This document shows, one piece after another, positions 53,236 through 63,105 of a DNA stretch of 64,000 nt (its first letter is position 1; every line of letters begins with the position of its first letter). A program made the translations under genes and the position numbers. The notes below the pieces were generated by a model. It saw only the letters and a program-made list of their open reading frames with translations, was not told the DNA's origin and did not search any database. The stretch spans positions 1-64,000 of the forward strand of contig CACZPU010000021.1 of NCBI GenBank assembly GCA_902783165.1. The letters run 5' to 3'. The stretch is from an uncultured Prevotellaceae bacterium. Its GTDB lineage: Bacteria > Bacteroidota > Bacteroidia > Bacteroidales > Bacteroidaceae.

Positions 53236-54672
53236 TTACTCGGGCAGATTGTCTTCCCATCCCTTGTTCTGAACAACGCCAAAACCGGCATTGATTTCTG
53301 CAGCAGGTATAGGATAAACAAACTTGGACATGTCAAAACCTGGAGATGTGCCATTCACCACATCGAGTTTCAAACCTGTACGACGGGCATCAAACCAACG
53401 ATGTCCCTCCAAATAGAGTTCACGTACACGCTCATCGGCAACAAAGCTAAGCAACTCTTCCTTTGTGGCAGGCAGGTCGTCGACACTTTCAATGTCGAGA
53501 TCGCGCTTGGCTGTGTAGAACAGTGCTTCTTTAGCTGCATCAAGATTGTTAAGCTGTGCATTGCACTCTGCCAAGATAAGATACATTTCCGACTTGCGGA
53601 ACACAGGAATGTTGCTTACAGCCTGTGCTGTTGAAGTACCTTGATACTTGTAGGCTTTGACTTCAAGAACAGCGGCACGGATGTCATTCTCGCCAAAGAA
53701 TTCCTTCAACTTACTAGTAACGGTACCTTTGTATTCACCGTAAAGCGTATTCAAGGCATTAGCTGAGAGGTTGTCATCGTCAGTTTTGCTAATAGAGAAG
53801 ATAGTCTCATCGTTAGCAGCAATCGACGACCAACTGCTGACATAAATGTCTGGTGATGGCAAATCGTAGCTGTCACCATTCTTCAGCAGTTCGAGCGACA
53901 TCTCTGCTGCCGCCTTGGCTTCTGAGAACCTACCCATATAAAGGTTGACACGTGCCTCCAATGCATAGATAGCCGATTCGTTCATAAAGAATCCCACCTC
54001 ACCGAGCAAACAATCGTCACCTTGATAGAACTCCTTTGCTAATGCAATATCGCTGAGCACCTGGGCATAGCACTGCTCAACAGTCTTGCGCTCAGTGTTC
54101 ACGAACGGCTGCAGTGGTTCGTTGTCGAGCAGGGGCACACCCAGTTGACTGTTGTTTTGTCCTGCCTTATAAGGCAGACCATAGAGATTGGTTAAGGTGA
54201 AGGTGGTTAATGCACGCAAGGCGTAGCACTCTGCGATTGACATCTTCACATTGGCAATTTCATCGTCCTCAAGTTTTAGTTCCTCTGCCTTGGCCAGCAC
54301 TTCCTTGCCACCCTGGATGGTTCGTACACACCTATCAACGGTTTTGTAGCCATAGCTCCAGATATCATTAATATCACCATCTGTATCAGAAAAACTATAC
54401 TGATAGATTGTCAAAAAGTGACCCGACGATGCACTGGCTTGTGCCAAGTCGCTGGCCATATCGCCCAGAGCAACCACATTACGCCCATAGAATTCATAGT
54501 CGCCGAACGAATTGAAAGCACCAATCATACCATTCTGCACATTCTGTGCATTACTGTAGGCCTCTTCGGTTACAATGTTCTGCTCCAAGTCGACATCGAA
54601 GTAAGAGTCGCTACAAGAAGCCAACCCCATGGCCATGACAGCACTGATTGCTATTATCTTATTTGTTTTCAT
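53236..54672 (-). CDS. SusD/RagB family surface lipoprotein
   Basis: A 478-residue lipoprotein with signal MKTNKIIAISAVMAMGLASC (cysteine at 20) and SDSYFDVDLEQNIVTEEAYSN. SusD/RagB elements include ALRALTTFTLTNLYGLPY, ALEARVNLYMGRFSEAK, SEMYLILAECNAQLN and the C-terminal RVRELYLEGHRWFDARRTGL and FVYPIPAAEINAG. It is the lid partner of the SusC protein encoded 30 bases upstream. Substrate unknown. Confidence 0.95.
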   Translation of the reverse strand: MKTNKIIAISAVMAMGLASCSDSYFDVDLEQNIVTEEAYSNAQNVQNGMIGAFNSFGDYEFYGRNVVALGDMASDLAQASASSGHFLTIYQYSFSDTDGDINDIWSYGYKTVDRCVRTIQGGKEVLAKAEELKLEDDEIANVKMSIAECYALRALTTFTLTNLYGLPYKAGQNNSQLGVPLLDNEPLQPFVNTERKTVEQCYAQVLSDIALAKEFYQGDDCLLGEVGFFMNESAIYALEARVNLYMGRFSEAKAAAEMSLELLKNGDSYDLPSPDIYVSSWSSIAANDETIFSISKTDDDNLSANALNTLYGEYKGTVTSKLKEFFGENDIRAAVLEVKAYKYQGTSTAQAVSNIPVFRKSEMYLILAECNAQLNNLDAAKEALFYTAKRDLDIESVDDLPATKEELLSFVADERVRELYLEGHRWFDARRTGLKLDVVNGTSPGFDMSKFVYPIPAAEINAGFGVVQNKGWEDNLPE

Positions 54673-54702
54673 ACGAAATTTCTTTTTTACTTGGTTTATC
54701 GG

Positions 54703-57700
54703 TTAAAAGCTCACGTTAACACCGAAGACAACATTGCGTGGCTGGGGGAAATTCCACCATTGTACACCATTGGCACCCACACTGGCAGGGTCGAAGCCAC
54801 GGTACTTCTTATTACCCCATGTATAGAGGTTGTCTGCCTGAACATAAACACGCAGGCGACTTACATAGAATTTCTCTGTGAGAGACGATGGCAGTGTGTA
54901 GCCCAAAGTGATGTTGCGCAACTTCACATAGTCACCATTCATCAAGAAGCGGCTGGAATGGCTGTTTGCTTGGGTACCAATAAGAATATATTCAGCATTG
55001 ACAGCTGGCACATCAGTGATGTCACCAGGTTTCTGCCAGCGATTCTTATAAACATACTCTGAGAATCCCTCACCGAAAGAACCACCTATGTGTTCGTCAT
55101 AACGTAGGTGATTACCATAAATCTTGCGGCCAAAGCAATAGTTCAACTGGAACGAAAAGTCAAGACCCTTCCAAGTGAAGTTATTGGTAAACGCGCCCTG
55201 AATATCAGGGTTGGCATCACCAAGATAACGCTTGGCAGCTTTGTTGTAGTTCTTGGTCGTCTCGTCGCCTTCCTCATTCAGATACCACATGGGCTCACCT
55301 GTCTGTGGGTCCACGCCAGCATACTCCTTCATCTTGAACTGATAGATTGGACGGCCTGCTTCTGTAATCTGATAGGTACCCTCGATAGGTTTATCGGTAG
55401 ACAGTTTGATGACCTTGTTCTTGTTTTTCGACATAGTCAGCGAAACGTTCCACAGCAAGTCCTTGCTCTCCAGAATCTTGGCACCAAGTGTCAACTCAAA
55501 TCCCTTGTTCTCCAACTCGCCAATGTTCTTATAGTATGAATCCAAACCGGTCACATACGATGTAGGCACTGCAAACACCATGTCCTTCGTACGATGGTTG
55601 TAGTAGTCGAACTCAATATTGAAACGTCTCAGGAAAGTGACATCGAAACCGATATTGAATTTGCCGGTGCGCTCCCATTTCAAGTCTTCATTACCAAATT
55701 GGTCGTGACCAGAACCTGGTATGCCAGCGTAATTGTAGCCAAACCCGAAAAGATCCTGTGAGGCAAACCAAGAATTGCCCACTTCCGAGTTACCAGATGT
55801 ACCATATGAAGCACGTAGCGTCAGGTTGTCCAACCACGAAGAAGTACTCTTCATGAACTCCTCTGCAGTCAAGCGGTATTTGGCGCCGACAGAGAAGAAT
55901 GTACCCCAACGATTGTTCGAGCCAAAGCGAGAGGAACCATCGAAACGAAGACTTCCAGAGAGATAGTACTTATTGTTGTAGTTATACTCCACATTGCTGA
56001 ACCATGAAGCTAGAGCATTTCGAAGGATTTCAGTGGCAGCACTACCGGGAACAGCCGAATTGGCCACCTGAGGCATATCTTGTACTGGATAGTTAGAACC
56101 TGCCAAATAAGCACGCTTATAGTAGGTATACTGACTCTCCTGACCAAGCATCACATTCAGATTGTGAGTATTGTTGAAAGTCTTCAGATAATTCAACGTG
56201 TTAGTGATAGACATCAGTGTACGTGTAGTATTCGAATTCTCACCCATACCTCTCATTTCCAAGCCTTGAGGCTGAAGGAACGACCAGAAGCCGAACTCAT
56301 CGACCATCATTACGTCGGCACCTGCACGTGTTGTCCAGAACAAGTCTGGAGTGAAGTTCAGTGTAACATAGGGAGTTAGCAAGATGCGATATTGCTTAGC
56401 CAAGCTTTGGTCACCATCCTTGCTACGCTGAGCTACGGGGTTGTAACCGTTTACTGTGTTGAAGTTCCATTTTCCGTCTTCATCCTTTACACTTTGCAGA
56501 GGACTCATCATGAATGCTTGAGTAATAGGGTCGCTGAAATAACCGCCACCGGCACCCATATTAGTCTCGGAGTATACAAAGTTGGTGTTGAAACCATACT
56601 TCACAAACTTAGCTGGAGCTTGGTCCATATTGAAACGGAACGAATAGCGTTTCATGTCCTTTCCAATGACAATGGCTTGGTCGTTCAAGAAACTTCCTGA
56701 CAGATAGTAGTTGACACCACGCGGATCAGAACTACCACCTTGAATATCAACACTGTACTCTTGTGTCAAACCTGTGCGAGTCACCTCATCAAGCCAATTG
56801 GTTTTCTGGTTCTTGTCAAACGGCACCTCGTAAAGGATATAGTCCAAGTATTCCATCTGGGTGTCTACACCATAGTTGGGTTGCGCCCCATCAAACAAGT
56901 AAGCATCCGTGTAATACTTCGTGTAACTTTCTTCACCCAACGCAATAGCATTCTGATACGACTCGTCAATCAGTTCCAAGTATTTGGCTGCATTCACCGG
57001 ACCATAGTTGAAATGCTTGTAGTCAGGCATCATTTCCCAACCTACCTTGGCATTGAAGTTGACACGAACATGACCGCCCTTACCTTTCTTGGTGGTAATC
57101 ACGATAACACCGTTGGCAGCGCGAGCACCATAAATAGAGGTTGCAGTAGCATCTTTCAACACTGTTACCGACTCAATATCATTGGCATTGAGACTGGCCA
57201 AAGGAGAAACTTCCTGACCTTCATCAGAACGGATACCAACAGCGTCAGAACTGTAAGGCACGCCATCCACGACATACAGTGGTTGAGTGCTGGAATTCAA
57301 TGAATTACGACCGCGAATGAACACAGTGGCGGGAGCACCTGGCTGTCCAGACTCGTTGGTGAGTTGTAATCCTGGAACAGTTCCCTCCAACGCCTTGATA
57401 GGGTTGGCATCGGTCTTGTTCGCAATAGTTTTGGAATTGACTGTCGTAGCAGAACCAGTGAAAGCAGCCTTGCGCGTCACGCCATAACCTGTAACGACAA
57501 CCTCGCCGAGGGCGGTTTCATCGTCGGTCAGCAGGATACGCATGTTCGGGCTGGCACTGATTTCTAACGGTTCCATACCAATGTAAGTAATACGGAGGGT
57601 GTTCTTGCCAGCTGGAGTGGTCAGCGTGAAGCGACCATTGGCATCGCTGACTGTACCAACGTTGGTGCCTACCACCAAAACGGAAGCACCAACCACAGGC

Positions 57701-57807
57701 TGATTGTCGGCCTGTGAGACAATGACACCTGTGACTTTTGTCTGAGCAAGTGCTACTCCCAACGTGAGGAAGAGCCCTGCCATTAACATTGTTAGCCTTT
57801 TCTTCAT
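54703..57807 (-). CDS. SusC/RagA TonB-linked outer-membrane protein
   Basis: A 1034-residue outer-membrane TonB-dependent transporter. Signal MKKRLTMLMAGLFLTLGVALAQ is followed by a carboxypeptidase-regulatory-like domain (about 24-105; VTGVIVSQADNQPVVGASVLVVG), a plug domain (FIRGRNSLNSSTQPLYVVDG, IYGARAANGVIVITTKKGKGG) and the barrel, with final FPQPRNVVFGVNVSF. Unlike the other SusC in the window it has no STN domain, so control through a FecR/ECF pair is not expected. No regulator gene is adjacent. The leader upstream is long and AT-rich. Confidence 0.95.
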   Translation of the reverse strand: MKKRLTMLMAGLFLTLGVALAQTKVTGVIVSQADNQPVVGASVLVVGTNVGTVSDANGRFTLTTPAGKNTLRITYIGMEPLEISASPNMRILLTDDETALGEVVVTGYGVTRKAAFTGSATTVNSKTIANKTDANPIKALEGTVPGLQLTNESGQPGAPATVFIRGRNSLNSSTQPLYVVDGVPYSSDAVGIRSDEGQEVSPLASLNANDIESVTVLKDATATSIYGARAANGVIVITTKKGKGGHVRVNFNAKVGWEMMPDYKHFNYGPVNAAKYLELIDESYQNAIALGEESYTKYYTDAYLFDGAQPNYGVDTQMEYLDYILYEVPFDKNQKTNWLDEVTRTGLTQEYSVDIQGGSSDPRGVNYYLSGSFLNDQAIVIGKDMKRYSFRFNMDQAPAKFVKYGFNTNFVYSETNMGAGGGYFSDPITQAFMMSPLQSVKDEDGKWNFNTVNGYNPVAQRSKDGDQSLAKQYRILLTPYVTLNFTPDLFWTTRAGADVMMVDEFGFWSFLQPQGLEMRGMGENSNTTRTLMSITNTLNYLKTFNNTHNLNVMLGQESQYTYYKRAYLAGSNYPVQDMPQVANSAVPGSAATEILRNALASWFSNVEYNYNNKYYLSGSLRFDGSSRFGSNNRWGTFFSVGAKYRLTAEEFMKSTSSWLDNLTLRASYGTSGNSEVGNSWFASQDLFGFGYNYAGIPGSGHDQFGNEDLKWERTGKFNIGFDVTFLRRFNIEFDYYNHRTKDMVFAVPTSYVTGLDSYYKNIGELENKGFELTLGAKILESKDLLWNVSLTMSKNKNKVIKLSTDKPIEGTYQITEAGRPIYQFKMKEYAGVDPQTGEPMWYLNEEGDETTKNYNKAAKRYLGDANPDIQGAFTNNFTWKGLDFSFQLNYCFGRKIYGNHLRYDEHIGGSFGEGFSEYVYKNRWQKPGDITDVPAVNAEYILIGTQANSHSSRFLMNGDYVKLRNITLGYTLPSSLTEKFYVSRLRVYVQADNLYTWGNKKYRGFDPASVGANGVQWWNFPQPRNVVFGVNVSF

Positions 57808-58401
57808 AATCTCTTGTTATAGTTAATAAATAAAAATAAAAAACTCTTCACATCAGAACAAAGCACACTATTCAATCTCGTCTAACTAGCAGCGGGACGA
57901 TATCAACAGCCAAATAGTATTGAGTATGTGCTTCTTAGTAATTATTGCATTCATTTTTATAATACTCTCTTCAACTGCCCCCGAAAAAATTCAACACTTC
58001 AAATTACCGAAAATTAAATCAAAAAAAAACGTGTATTATTATATTTTCTCTCTTCAACCACCTACTTCTTCTTGAGGGGACAATTTCACTAATCCTTGTT
58101 TTACGAGTGCAAGGGTATAACATTTATTTATAATTTACAAATAATTTTAAACAAAAATAATATATTTGACTAAAATACAATAAAATCAACGCATCCTAAA
58201 ACACAAAGACTTTTAAAAAACAGCATTTAACGACACATATTACAATAATATATATTAGACAGTAGATTATTTCACACGAATTGTTTCTTTTGTATATTGT
58301 CAGTCGTCATTCAAGTATCTGTTTCAGGTGAGATTGATGGCTATAGACAGCATAAAAAAATTGACAATGAGTAACGGCGAGTAAATGCATCATATTGGGA
58401 T
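57808..58401. other. Long AT-rich leader upstream of SusC
   Basis: About 600 bases without a supportable gene. A possible minus-strand promoter is TATTTTTG at 58159-58152 with TTG 18 bases upstream; if used, the SusC mRNA leader is about 340 nt. A 15-codon plus-strand frame at 58337-58384 is too short to support. Confidence 0.4.
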
Positions 58402-58443
58402 AAAAAAAATGCCAAGCAATCTTTCAATTACTTAGCATTTTTG
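58402..58443 (-). terminator. Terminator of tRNA-Gln
   Basis: AAAATGCCAAG (58406-58416) pairs with CTTAGCATTTT (58431-58441) with one mismatch and A/T runs on both sides. On the minus strand it lies just after the tRNA 3' end. Confidence 0.7.
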
Positions 58444-58514
58444 TTGGGGTACTCGGACTCGAACCAAGAATGACAGGACCAGAATCTGTAGTGTTACCAT
58501 TACACCATACCCCA
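58444..58514 (-). tRNA. tRNA-Gln (anticodon CTG)
   Basis: Minus-strand sequence with acceptor TGGGGTA/TACCCCA, a D arm (GTGT/ACAC), anticodon loop TTCTGGT (anticodon CTG) and T arm (CTTGG/CCGAG with TTCGAGT). CCA is not encoded. The inner anticodon-stem pair appears to be A-C, a mismatch. The acceptor and loop match bacterial glutamine tRNAs. Confidence 0.93.
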
Positions 58515-58556
58515 ATGTCTGCTATCCTTATCACCATGATAACCAAATAGCGGGTG

Positions 58557-58586
58557 CAAAGGTACTTATTTTTTTTGAACTACCAA
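58557..58586 (-). promoter_or_regulatory. Promoter of tRNA-Gln
   Basis: Minus-strand TTG (58586-58584), 19 bases, TACCTTTG (58564-58557); the tRNA begins 42 bases downstream. Confidence 0.65.
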
Positions 58587-58669
58587 CTTTTTTCTCAACT
58601 TTTTTACATCTTTTCCCTAAAAAAACTCAAATTAACGCTTATTTATAATGATATTCAAAGAAATCAATG

Positions 58670-58677
58670 TACCTTTG
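58670..58677 (+). promoter_or_regulatory. rsfS: -7 element for rsfS
   Basis: TACCTTTG, 42 bases upstream of the ATG at 58720. The in-frame ATG at 58648 is upstream of it and therefore not the start. Confidence 0.55.
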
Positions 58678-58719
58678 TACCATAATATAAACAACCAAAA
58701 AAGAATTATCATTATCTCA

Positions 58720-59079
58720 ATGACAAAAGTAAGAGAACTGACAGACACTATCATCAAAGGTATTCAGGAAAAGAAAGGACAAAAAATCAGTATTGTTGAT
58801 CTACGCGGCATAGAAGGAGCCATCTGCAGCTATTTCGTCATCTGCCAAGGAAACTCTCCCATGCAAGTAGAGGCCATCACCGATTCTATTGAAGAATTTG
58901 CTCGTGTTGAGCAGGGAGAAAAGCCCACTCATGTTGTAGGACGTGAAAACGCCCAGTGGGTAGCTATGGACTTCACCGACGTGATGGTTCACATATTTGT
59001 GCCCGATGCACGCAGCTACTACAATCTGGAGAATCTGTGGCAGGATGCACCATTAGAGGAGATTCCCGATCTTGACTGA
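58720..59079 (+). CDS. rsfS: Ribosomal silencing factor RsfS
   Basis: A 119-residue cytoplasmic factor (Iojap/RsfS) that binds L14 on the 50S subunit and blocks subunit joining during starvation. Family marks are ISIVDLRGIEGAICSYFVICQGNSPMQVEAI and WVAMDFTDVMVHIFVPDARSYYNLENLW. Length is typical. It heads the rsfS-ftsH-cdsA run; ftsH starts 52 bases later. Confidence 0.95.
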   Translation: MTKVRELTDTIIKGIQEKKGQKISIVDLRGIEGAICSYFVICQGNSPMQVEAITDSIEEFARVEQGEKPTHVVGRENAQWVAMDFTDVMVHIFVPDARSYYNLENLWQDAPLEEIPDLD

Positions 59080-59131
59080 TTCCCATTCTTCGCACAAGCA
59101 ACAAGCAGTTATCATCAAAAAGTTACATCAA

Positions 59132-61207
59132 ATGGAACAAAACAACAAGATACCAAAGACGCCACAGAATAAGAACAATCCCAAGATGCCTAAGTTCAAC
59201 ATGAACTGGATTTATATCATTGTTCTCGCCTCTTTGGTTATCATGTATTTCTTCGGTGGCGACACCGTGAAGGGAAGTGCCAGCAAGAGCACATCATACA
59301 GCCAGTTTCAAGTATATGTCCAAAAAGGATTTGCCAGCAAAATCGTAGCCAACAAGGATGAGAGCAAATTGAGGATGTTCGTTAAGAAAGAGCACATCCG
59401 CGAAGTTTTCAGCGCCGGCACCGACAAGACTGGTCCCGACCCCTTTGTCGATGTGGAGTTTGGAAGCGTCGACCAAGTAGAACAATTTGTTCAGTCCCAG
59501 CGTAAAACAGGTAAATTCACTGGTGAATTCAGCTACGAGAACAAGCATGGCAACGATTTTGTCAATCTTCTCATAGGCATAGCACCTTTTGCACTGCTCA
59601 TCCTTTTCTGGATTTTTATCATGAACAGAATGGGGGGCGGCGGTGCCAACGGGGCTAGCGGCATCTTCTCTGTTGGAAAGAGCAAGGCCAAGATGTACGA
59701 GAAGGGCAGCGAAGTCAATGTCACATTCAAAGACGTAGCCGGCCAAGAAGGTGCAAAACAGGAAGTACAGGAAATTGTTGAATTCCTGAAGAATCCTCAA
59801 AAATACACCGAGCTGGGAGGTAAGATTCCCAAGGGAGCTTTGTTGGTAGGTCCTCCGGGAACAGGTAAGACGCTTCTTGCCAAGGCTGTAGCCGGTGAAG
59901 CGGGTGTACCCTTCTTCTCCATGAGCGGTAGCGATTTTGTGGAAATGTTCGTTGGTGTTGGCGCCAGCCGCGTACGCGACTTGTTCCGCCAAGCCAAAGA
60001 GAAAGCACCATGCATCATCTTCATCGACGAGATTGATGCTGTGGGGCGTGCCCGTAGCAAGAATCCATCCATGGGTGGAAACGATGAGCGCGAGAACACA
60101 CTCAACGCTTTACTCACCGAAATGGACGGTTTCGGAACGAATAGTGGTGTCATCATCTTGGCTGCCACCAACCGTGCCGACATGCTCGACAGCGCCTTGC
60201 TTCGCGCCGGACGTTTTGACCGCCAAATCAATGTTGACCTGCCCGACCTAAGCGAGCGCAAAGCCATTTTCGAGGTACATATGAAACCTGTCAAGATAGA
60301 TAACACTGTTGACATCGATTTTCTGTCACGCCAAACGCCAGGTTTCTCAGGTGCCGACATCGCGAATGTTTGTAACGAAGCAGCACTGATAGCAGCCCGC
60401 AGAAATGCAAAAGCTGTAGGAAAACAAGATTTCCTCGATGCCGTCGACAGAATCATTGGTGGTTTGGAGAAGAAGACCAAGGTGATGACTGCCGACGAGA
60501 AACGCTCCATTGCTCTCCATGAGGCTGGCCATGCCACCATCTCTTGGTTCTGTGAGCATGCAGCACCTCTGGTGAAAGTCACCATAGTACCAAGAGGAAG
60601 GGCGTTAGGAGCTGCGTGGTATCTTCCCGAAGAGCGGCAAATCACCACCAAGGAGCAGATGCTCGACGAGATGTGCTCACTGCTGGGCGGACGTGCCGCA
60701 GAGGAATTGTTCACCGGACACATCTCCACAGGTGCTATCAACGACTTGGAGCGCGCCACAAAGAGTGCCTATGGCATGGTTGCATTTGCGGGAATGAGCG
60801 AGAAACTGCCCAACATCTGCTATTACAACAACAACGAATACAGTTTCCAAAAGCCTTATTCAGAGACAACAGCCAAGGTAATGGACGAGGAAGTGCTCAA
60901 GATGATCAACGAACAATATGAGCGTGCCAAGCAAATCCTGATAGAGCACAAGGAAGGACACAACCGATTGGCAGAATTGCTCATTAGCCGCGAGGTCATC
61001 TACACCAGCGATGTAGAGGATATATTCGGCAAGCGTCCTTGGGTGAGCCGTTCTCAAGAAATCATAGAGGAGAACGAGCGCGCCATAGCAGAACGCATGG
61101 CAGAGGAACGCGCCAAACAACTTGAGCAAGAGAAGCAGCTTGAGAACAAGAATCAACTCGAGCAGAACGAAGAGCCAAAAGAGAACCAAGAAGAAAACAA
61201 AGTATGA
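59132..61207 (+). CDS. ftsH: ATP-dependent zinc metalloprotease FtsH
   Basis: A 691-residue membrane-anchored AAA+ protease that degrades unassembled membrane proteins and regulatory proteins. Two N-terminal membrane helices (about 23-40 and 140-160) flank a periplasmic domain. Walker A GPPGTGKT is at 240-247, Walker [12 protein letters not shown] follows, and the second region of homology ([20 protein letters not shown]) is present. The zinc site HEAGH is at 463-467. The C-terminus is Glu/Gln/Asn-rich. A start at 59132 gives MEQNNKIPK; an ORF opening earlier overlaps rsfS. The cdsA start overlaps its stop (ATGA). Confidence 0.97.
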   Translation: MEQNNKIPKTPQNKNNPKMPKFNMNWIYIIVLASLVIMYFFGGDTVKGSASKSTSYSQFQVYVQKGFASKIVANKDESKLRMFVKKEHIREVFSAGTDKTGPDPFVDVEFGSVDQVEQFVQSQRKTGKFTGEFSYENKHGNDFVNLLIGIAPFALLILFWIFIMNRMGGGGANGASGIFSVGKSKAKMYEKGSEVNVTFKDVAGQEGAKQEVQEIVEFLKNPQKYTELGGKIPKGALLVGPPGTGKTLLAKAVAGEAGVPFFSMSGSDFVEMFVGVGASRVRDLFRQAKEKAPCIIFIDEIDAVGRARSKNPSMGGNDERENTLNALLTEMDGFGTNSGVIILAATNRADMLDSALLRAGRFDRQINVDLPDLSERKAIFEVHMKPVKIDNTVDIDFLSRQTPGFSGADIANVCNEAALIAARRNAKAVGKQDFLDAVDRIIGGLEKKTKVMTADEKRSIALHEAGHATISWFCEHAAPLVKVTIVPRGRALGAAWYLPEERQITTKEQMLDEMCSLLGGRAAEELFTGHISTGAINDLERATKSAYGMVAFAGMSEKLPNICYYNNNEYSFQKPYSETTAKVMDEEVLKMINEQYERAKQILIEHKEGHNRLAELLISREVIYTSDVEDIFGKRPWVSRSQEIIEENERAIAERMAEERAKQLEQEKQLENKNQLEQNEEPKENQEENKV

Positions 61208-62091
61208 AGAATTTCATTGTAAGAACCATTACTGGCATTTTCTATGTAGCAGCTATCGTTGTCAGTTTCTCTGACCCCTTTGCCATGCTATTTCTCTTTG
61301 CCCTTGTCACAGGTCTTACCGCCTGGGAGTTTTGTGGTTTGGTGAACGACCACGTACCACACACGCAGGTGAACCGTTTCATCTGTACTGTGGCAGCCGT
61401 CTATTTCTTCCTCGCTATGAGCGGATATGTTGGTGGCATTACCCCCTCGTCGGGCGTGTTCATTCCCTATCTGCTCACCATCATTTATCTTTTCATCAGC
61501 GAACTCTATCTGAAGCAAGAGAATCCCATCAACAATTGGGCCTATACCATGCTGTCGCAAATGTATATCGCCCTACCTATCTCGATGATACCCGTGCTGG
61601 CTTTCAATGGGGTTGACGATGGCGAGGTTCATTTCAACGCCCTGCTCCCCCTGTCGGTATTCATCTTCCTATGGGTGAGCGATACGGGTGCCTATTGCTG
61701 CGGTTCATTGTTTGGCAAGCATAAACTGTTCCCACGCATATCCCCGGGAAAGAGCTGGGAAGGAAGCATCGGTGGCGGTGTGTTGGTCATTGCCGCAGCC
61801 GCCATCGTCGGATGGATAGACAATTCCCAAGCTGCCAACATACAGGATTCCAGTATACAGGCTGCCTCATCCATGTCCATCTGGAAATGGATAGGCTTAG
61901 GACTGGTGGTTTGCATCTTCGGCACCTGGGGCGACTTGGTGGAGAGTCTCTTCAAGCGCACCATCGGCATCAAGGACAGTGGCAACATTCTACCCGGCCA
62001 TGGCGGTATGCTCGACCGTTTCGACTCTTCACTTTTAGCGTTCCCCGCAGCCGTTGTTTACATGTATATCTTATTATTATTTGAACTATAA
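61204..62091 (+). CDS. cdsA: Phosphatidate cytidylyltransferase
   Basis: A 295-residue inner-membrane enzyme making CDP-diacylglycerol from phosphatidate and CTP, the branch point of phospholipid synthesis. About eight hydrophobic segments precede the C-terminal signature SGNILPGHGGMLDRFDS. SPGKSWEGSIGGG and WVSDTGAYCCG also match CdsA. The start overlaps the ftsH stop by 4 bases. The GH5 gene follows 14 bases later and is probably cotranscribed. Confidence 0.96.
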   Translation: MKNFIVRTITGIFYVAAIVVSFSDPFAMLFLFALVTGLTAWEFCGLVNDHVPHTQVNRFICTVAAVYFFLAMSGYVGGITPSSGVFIPYLLTIIYLFISELYLKQENPINNWAYTMLSQMYIALPISMIPVLAFNGVDDGEVHFNALLPLSVFIFLWVSDTGAYCCGSLFGKHKLFPRISPGKSWEGSIGGGVLVIAAAAIVGWIDNSQAANIQDSSIQAASSMSIWKWIGLGLVVCIFGTWGDLVESLFKRTIGIKDSGNILPGHGGMLDRFDSSLLAFPAAVVYMYILLLFEL

Positions 62092-62105
62092 TAATGCGAA
62101 CAAAG

Positions 62106-63056
62106 ATGAAAAAGTCAATCATTCTGCTGCTCTTTGCCCTTTGCGTCAGCAGCGCATTTGCCCAAAAACCCGTCAAGAAATGGGGACAACTGCAAGTTAT
62201 CTCAACCCAACTTTGCGACCAATATGGAAGACCTGTTGTTCTTCGCGGCGTCAGCTTTGGCTGGCATAACATTTGGCCACGCTTTTACAACAAGGGGGCA
62301 GTGAAGACCCTTGTCAACGATTGGCATGCCAGTGTGATTCGTGCTGCCATGGGAATCAAGATAGAGGACAACTATTTGGAGAACCCCTCGTTTGCAAAAG
62401 AATGCATTGAGACTGTTGTCAAAGCAGCCATCAAGAACGATGTGTATGTCATCATGGACTGGCATGCCCACGAAACATATACAAAGGAAGCGAAAGAATG
62501 GTTTGGCTATTTTGCAAAGAAATATGGCAAATATCCCCATATCATCTACGAGATTTTCAATGAGCCTGTTGACCAGTCGTGGGACAGTTTGAAAGACTAT
62601 GCACGCGAGGTGATTACCGAAATCCGCAAATACGACCCCGACAATGTGGTGCTCGTTGGATGCCCCCACTGGGACCAGGATATCGATGTGGTTGCAGCCG
62701 CCCCACTGACAGGTTTCGACAACATCATGTACACTGTCCACTTCTATGCTGCCACACACGGTTCATACCTGCGCAACAAGATGGTGGAAGCCCACAAGAC
62801 ACTACCCATCTTCGTGTCGGAATGTGCTGGAATGGAAGCATCGGGCAATGGTCCGCTCAACGAGGAAGAATGGCAGAAATGGACTGATGTGATGGAGCAA
62901 GAGCGCATCAGCTGGGTAAACTGGTCGCTTTCCGACAAGGACGAGACCTGCTCCATGCTACTTCCCCGTGCCAAAGCCGATGGCAACTGGCCCGATGATG
63001 TCATCAAGATTTATGGAAAGAAGGTGAAGAACAACCTCTTGAAATACAACAAATAG
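62106..63056 (+). CDS. Secreted GH5 endoglucanase (cellulase)
   Basis: A 316-residue GH5 (subfamily 2-like) hydrolase that cuts internal beta-1,4-glucan bonds. The signal peptide is MKKSIILLLFALCVSSAFAQ. The catalytic acid/base is Glu153 in IYEIFNEPV and the nucleophile Glu239 in IFVSECAG. VIRAAMGI, YVIMDWHAH, VHFYAATHG and WVNWSLSDK are also conserved. There is no carbohydrate-binding module. It follows cdsA closely, an odd operon partner. Oligosaccharides released could be taken up and split by the GH94 phosphorylase. Confidence 0.93.
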   Translation: MKKSIILLLFALCVSSAFAQKPVKKWGQLQVISTQLCDQYGRPVVLRGVSFGWHNIWPRFYNKGAVKTLVNDWHASVIRAAMGIKIEDNYLENPSFAKECIETVVKAAIKNDVYVIMDWHAHETYTKEAKEWFGYFAKKYGKYPHIIYEIFNEPVDQSWDSLKDYAREVITEIRKYDPDNVVLVGCPHWDQDIDVVAAAPLTGFDNIMYTVHFYAATHGSYLRNKMVEAHKTLPIFVSECAGMEASGNGPLNEEEWQKWTDVMEQERISWVNWSLSDKDETCSMLLPRAKADGNWPDDVIKIYGKKVKNNLLKYNK

Positions 63057-63105
63057 CACGACAGCTCTTTCTGCGGAAATCGCGAAAGAACATTTCATCC
63101 GCTGG

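Noticed and set aside
58337..58384. 15-codon frame upstream of the tRNA-Gln terminator
   Set aside because: Too short, with no context that would give it a role; unlike the corA uORF it leads to no structured gene start.
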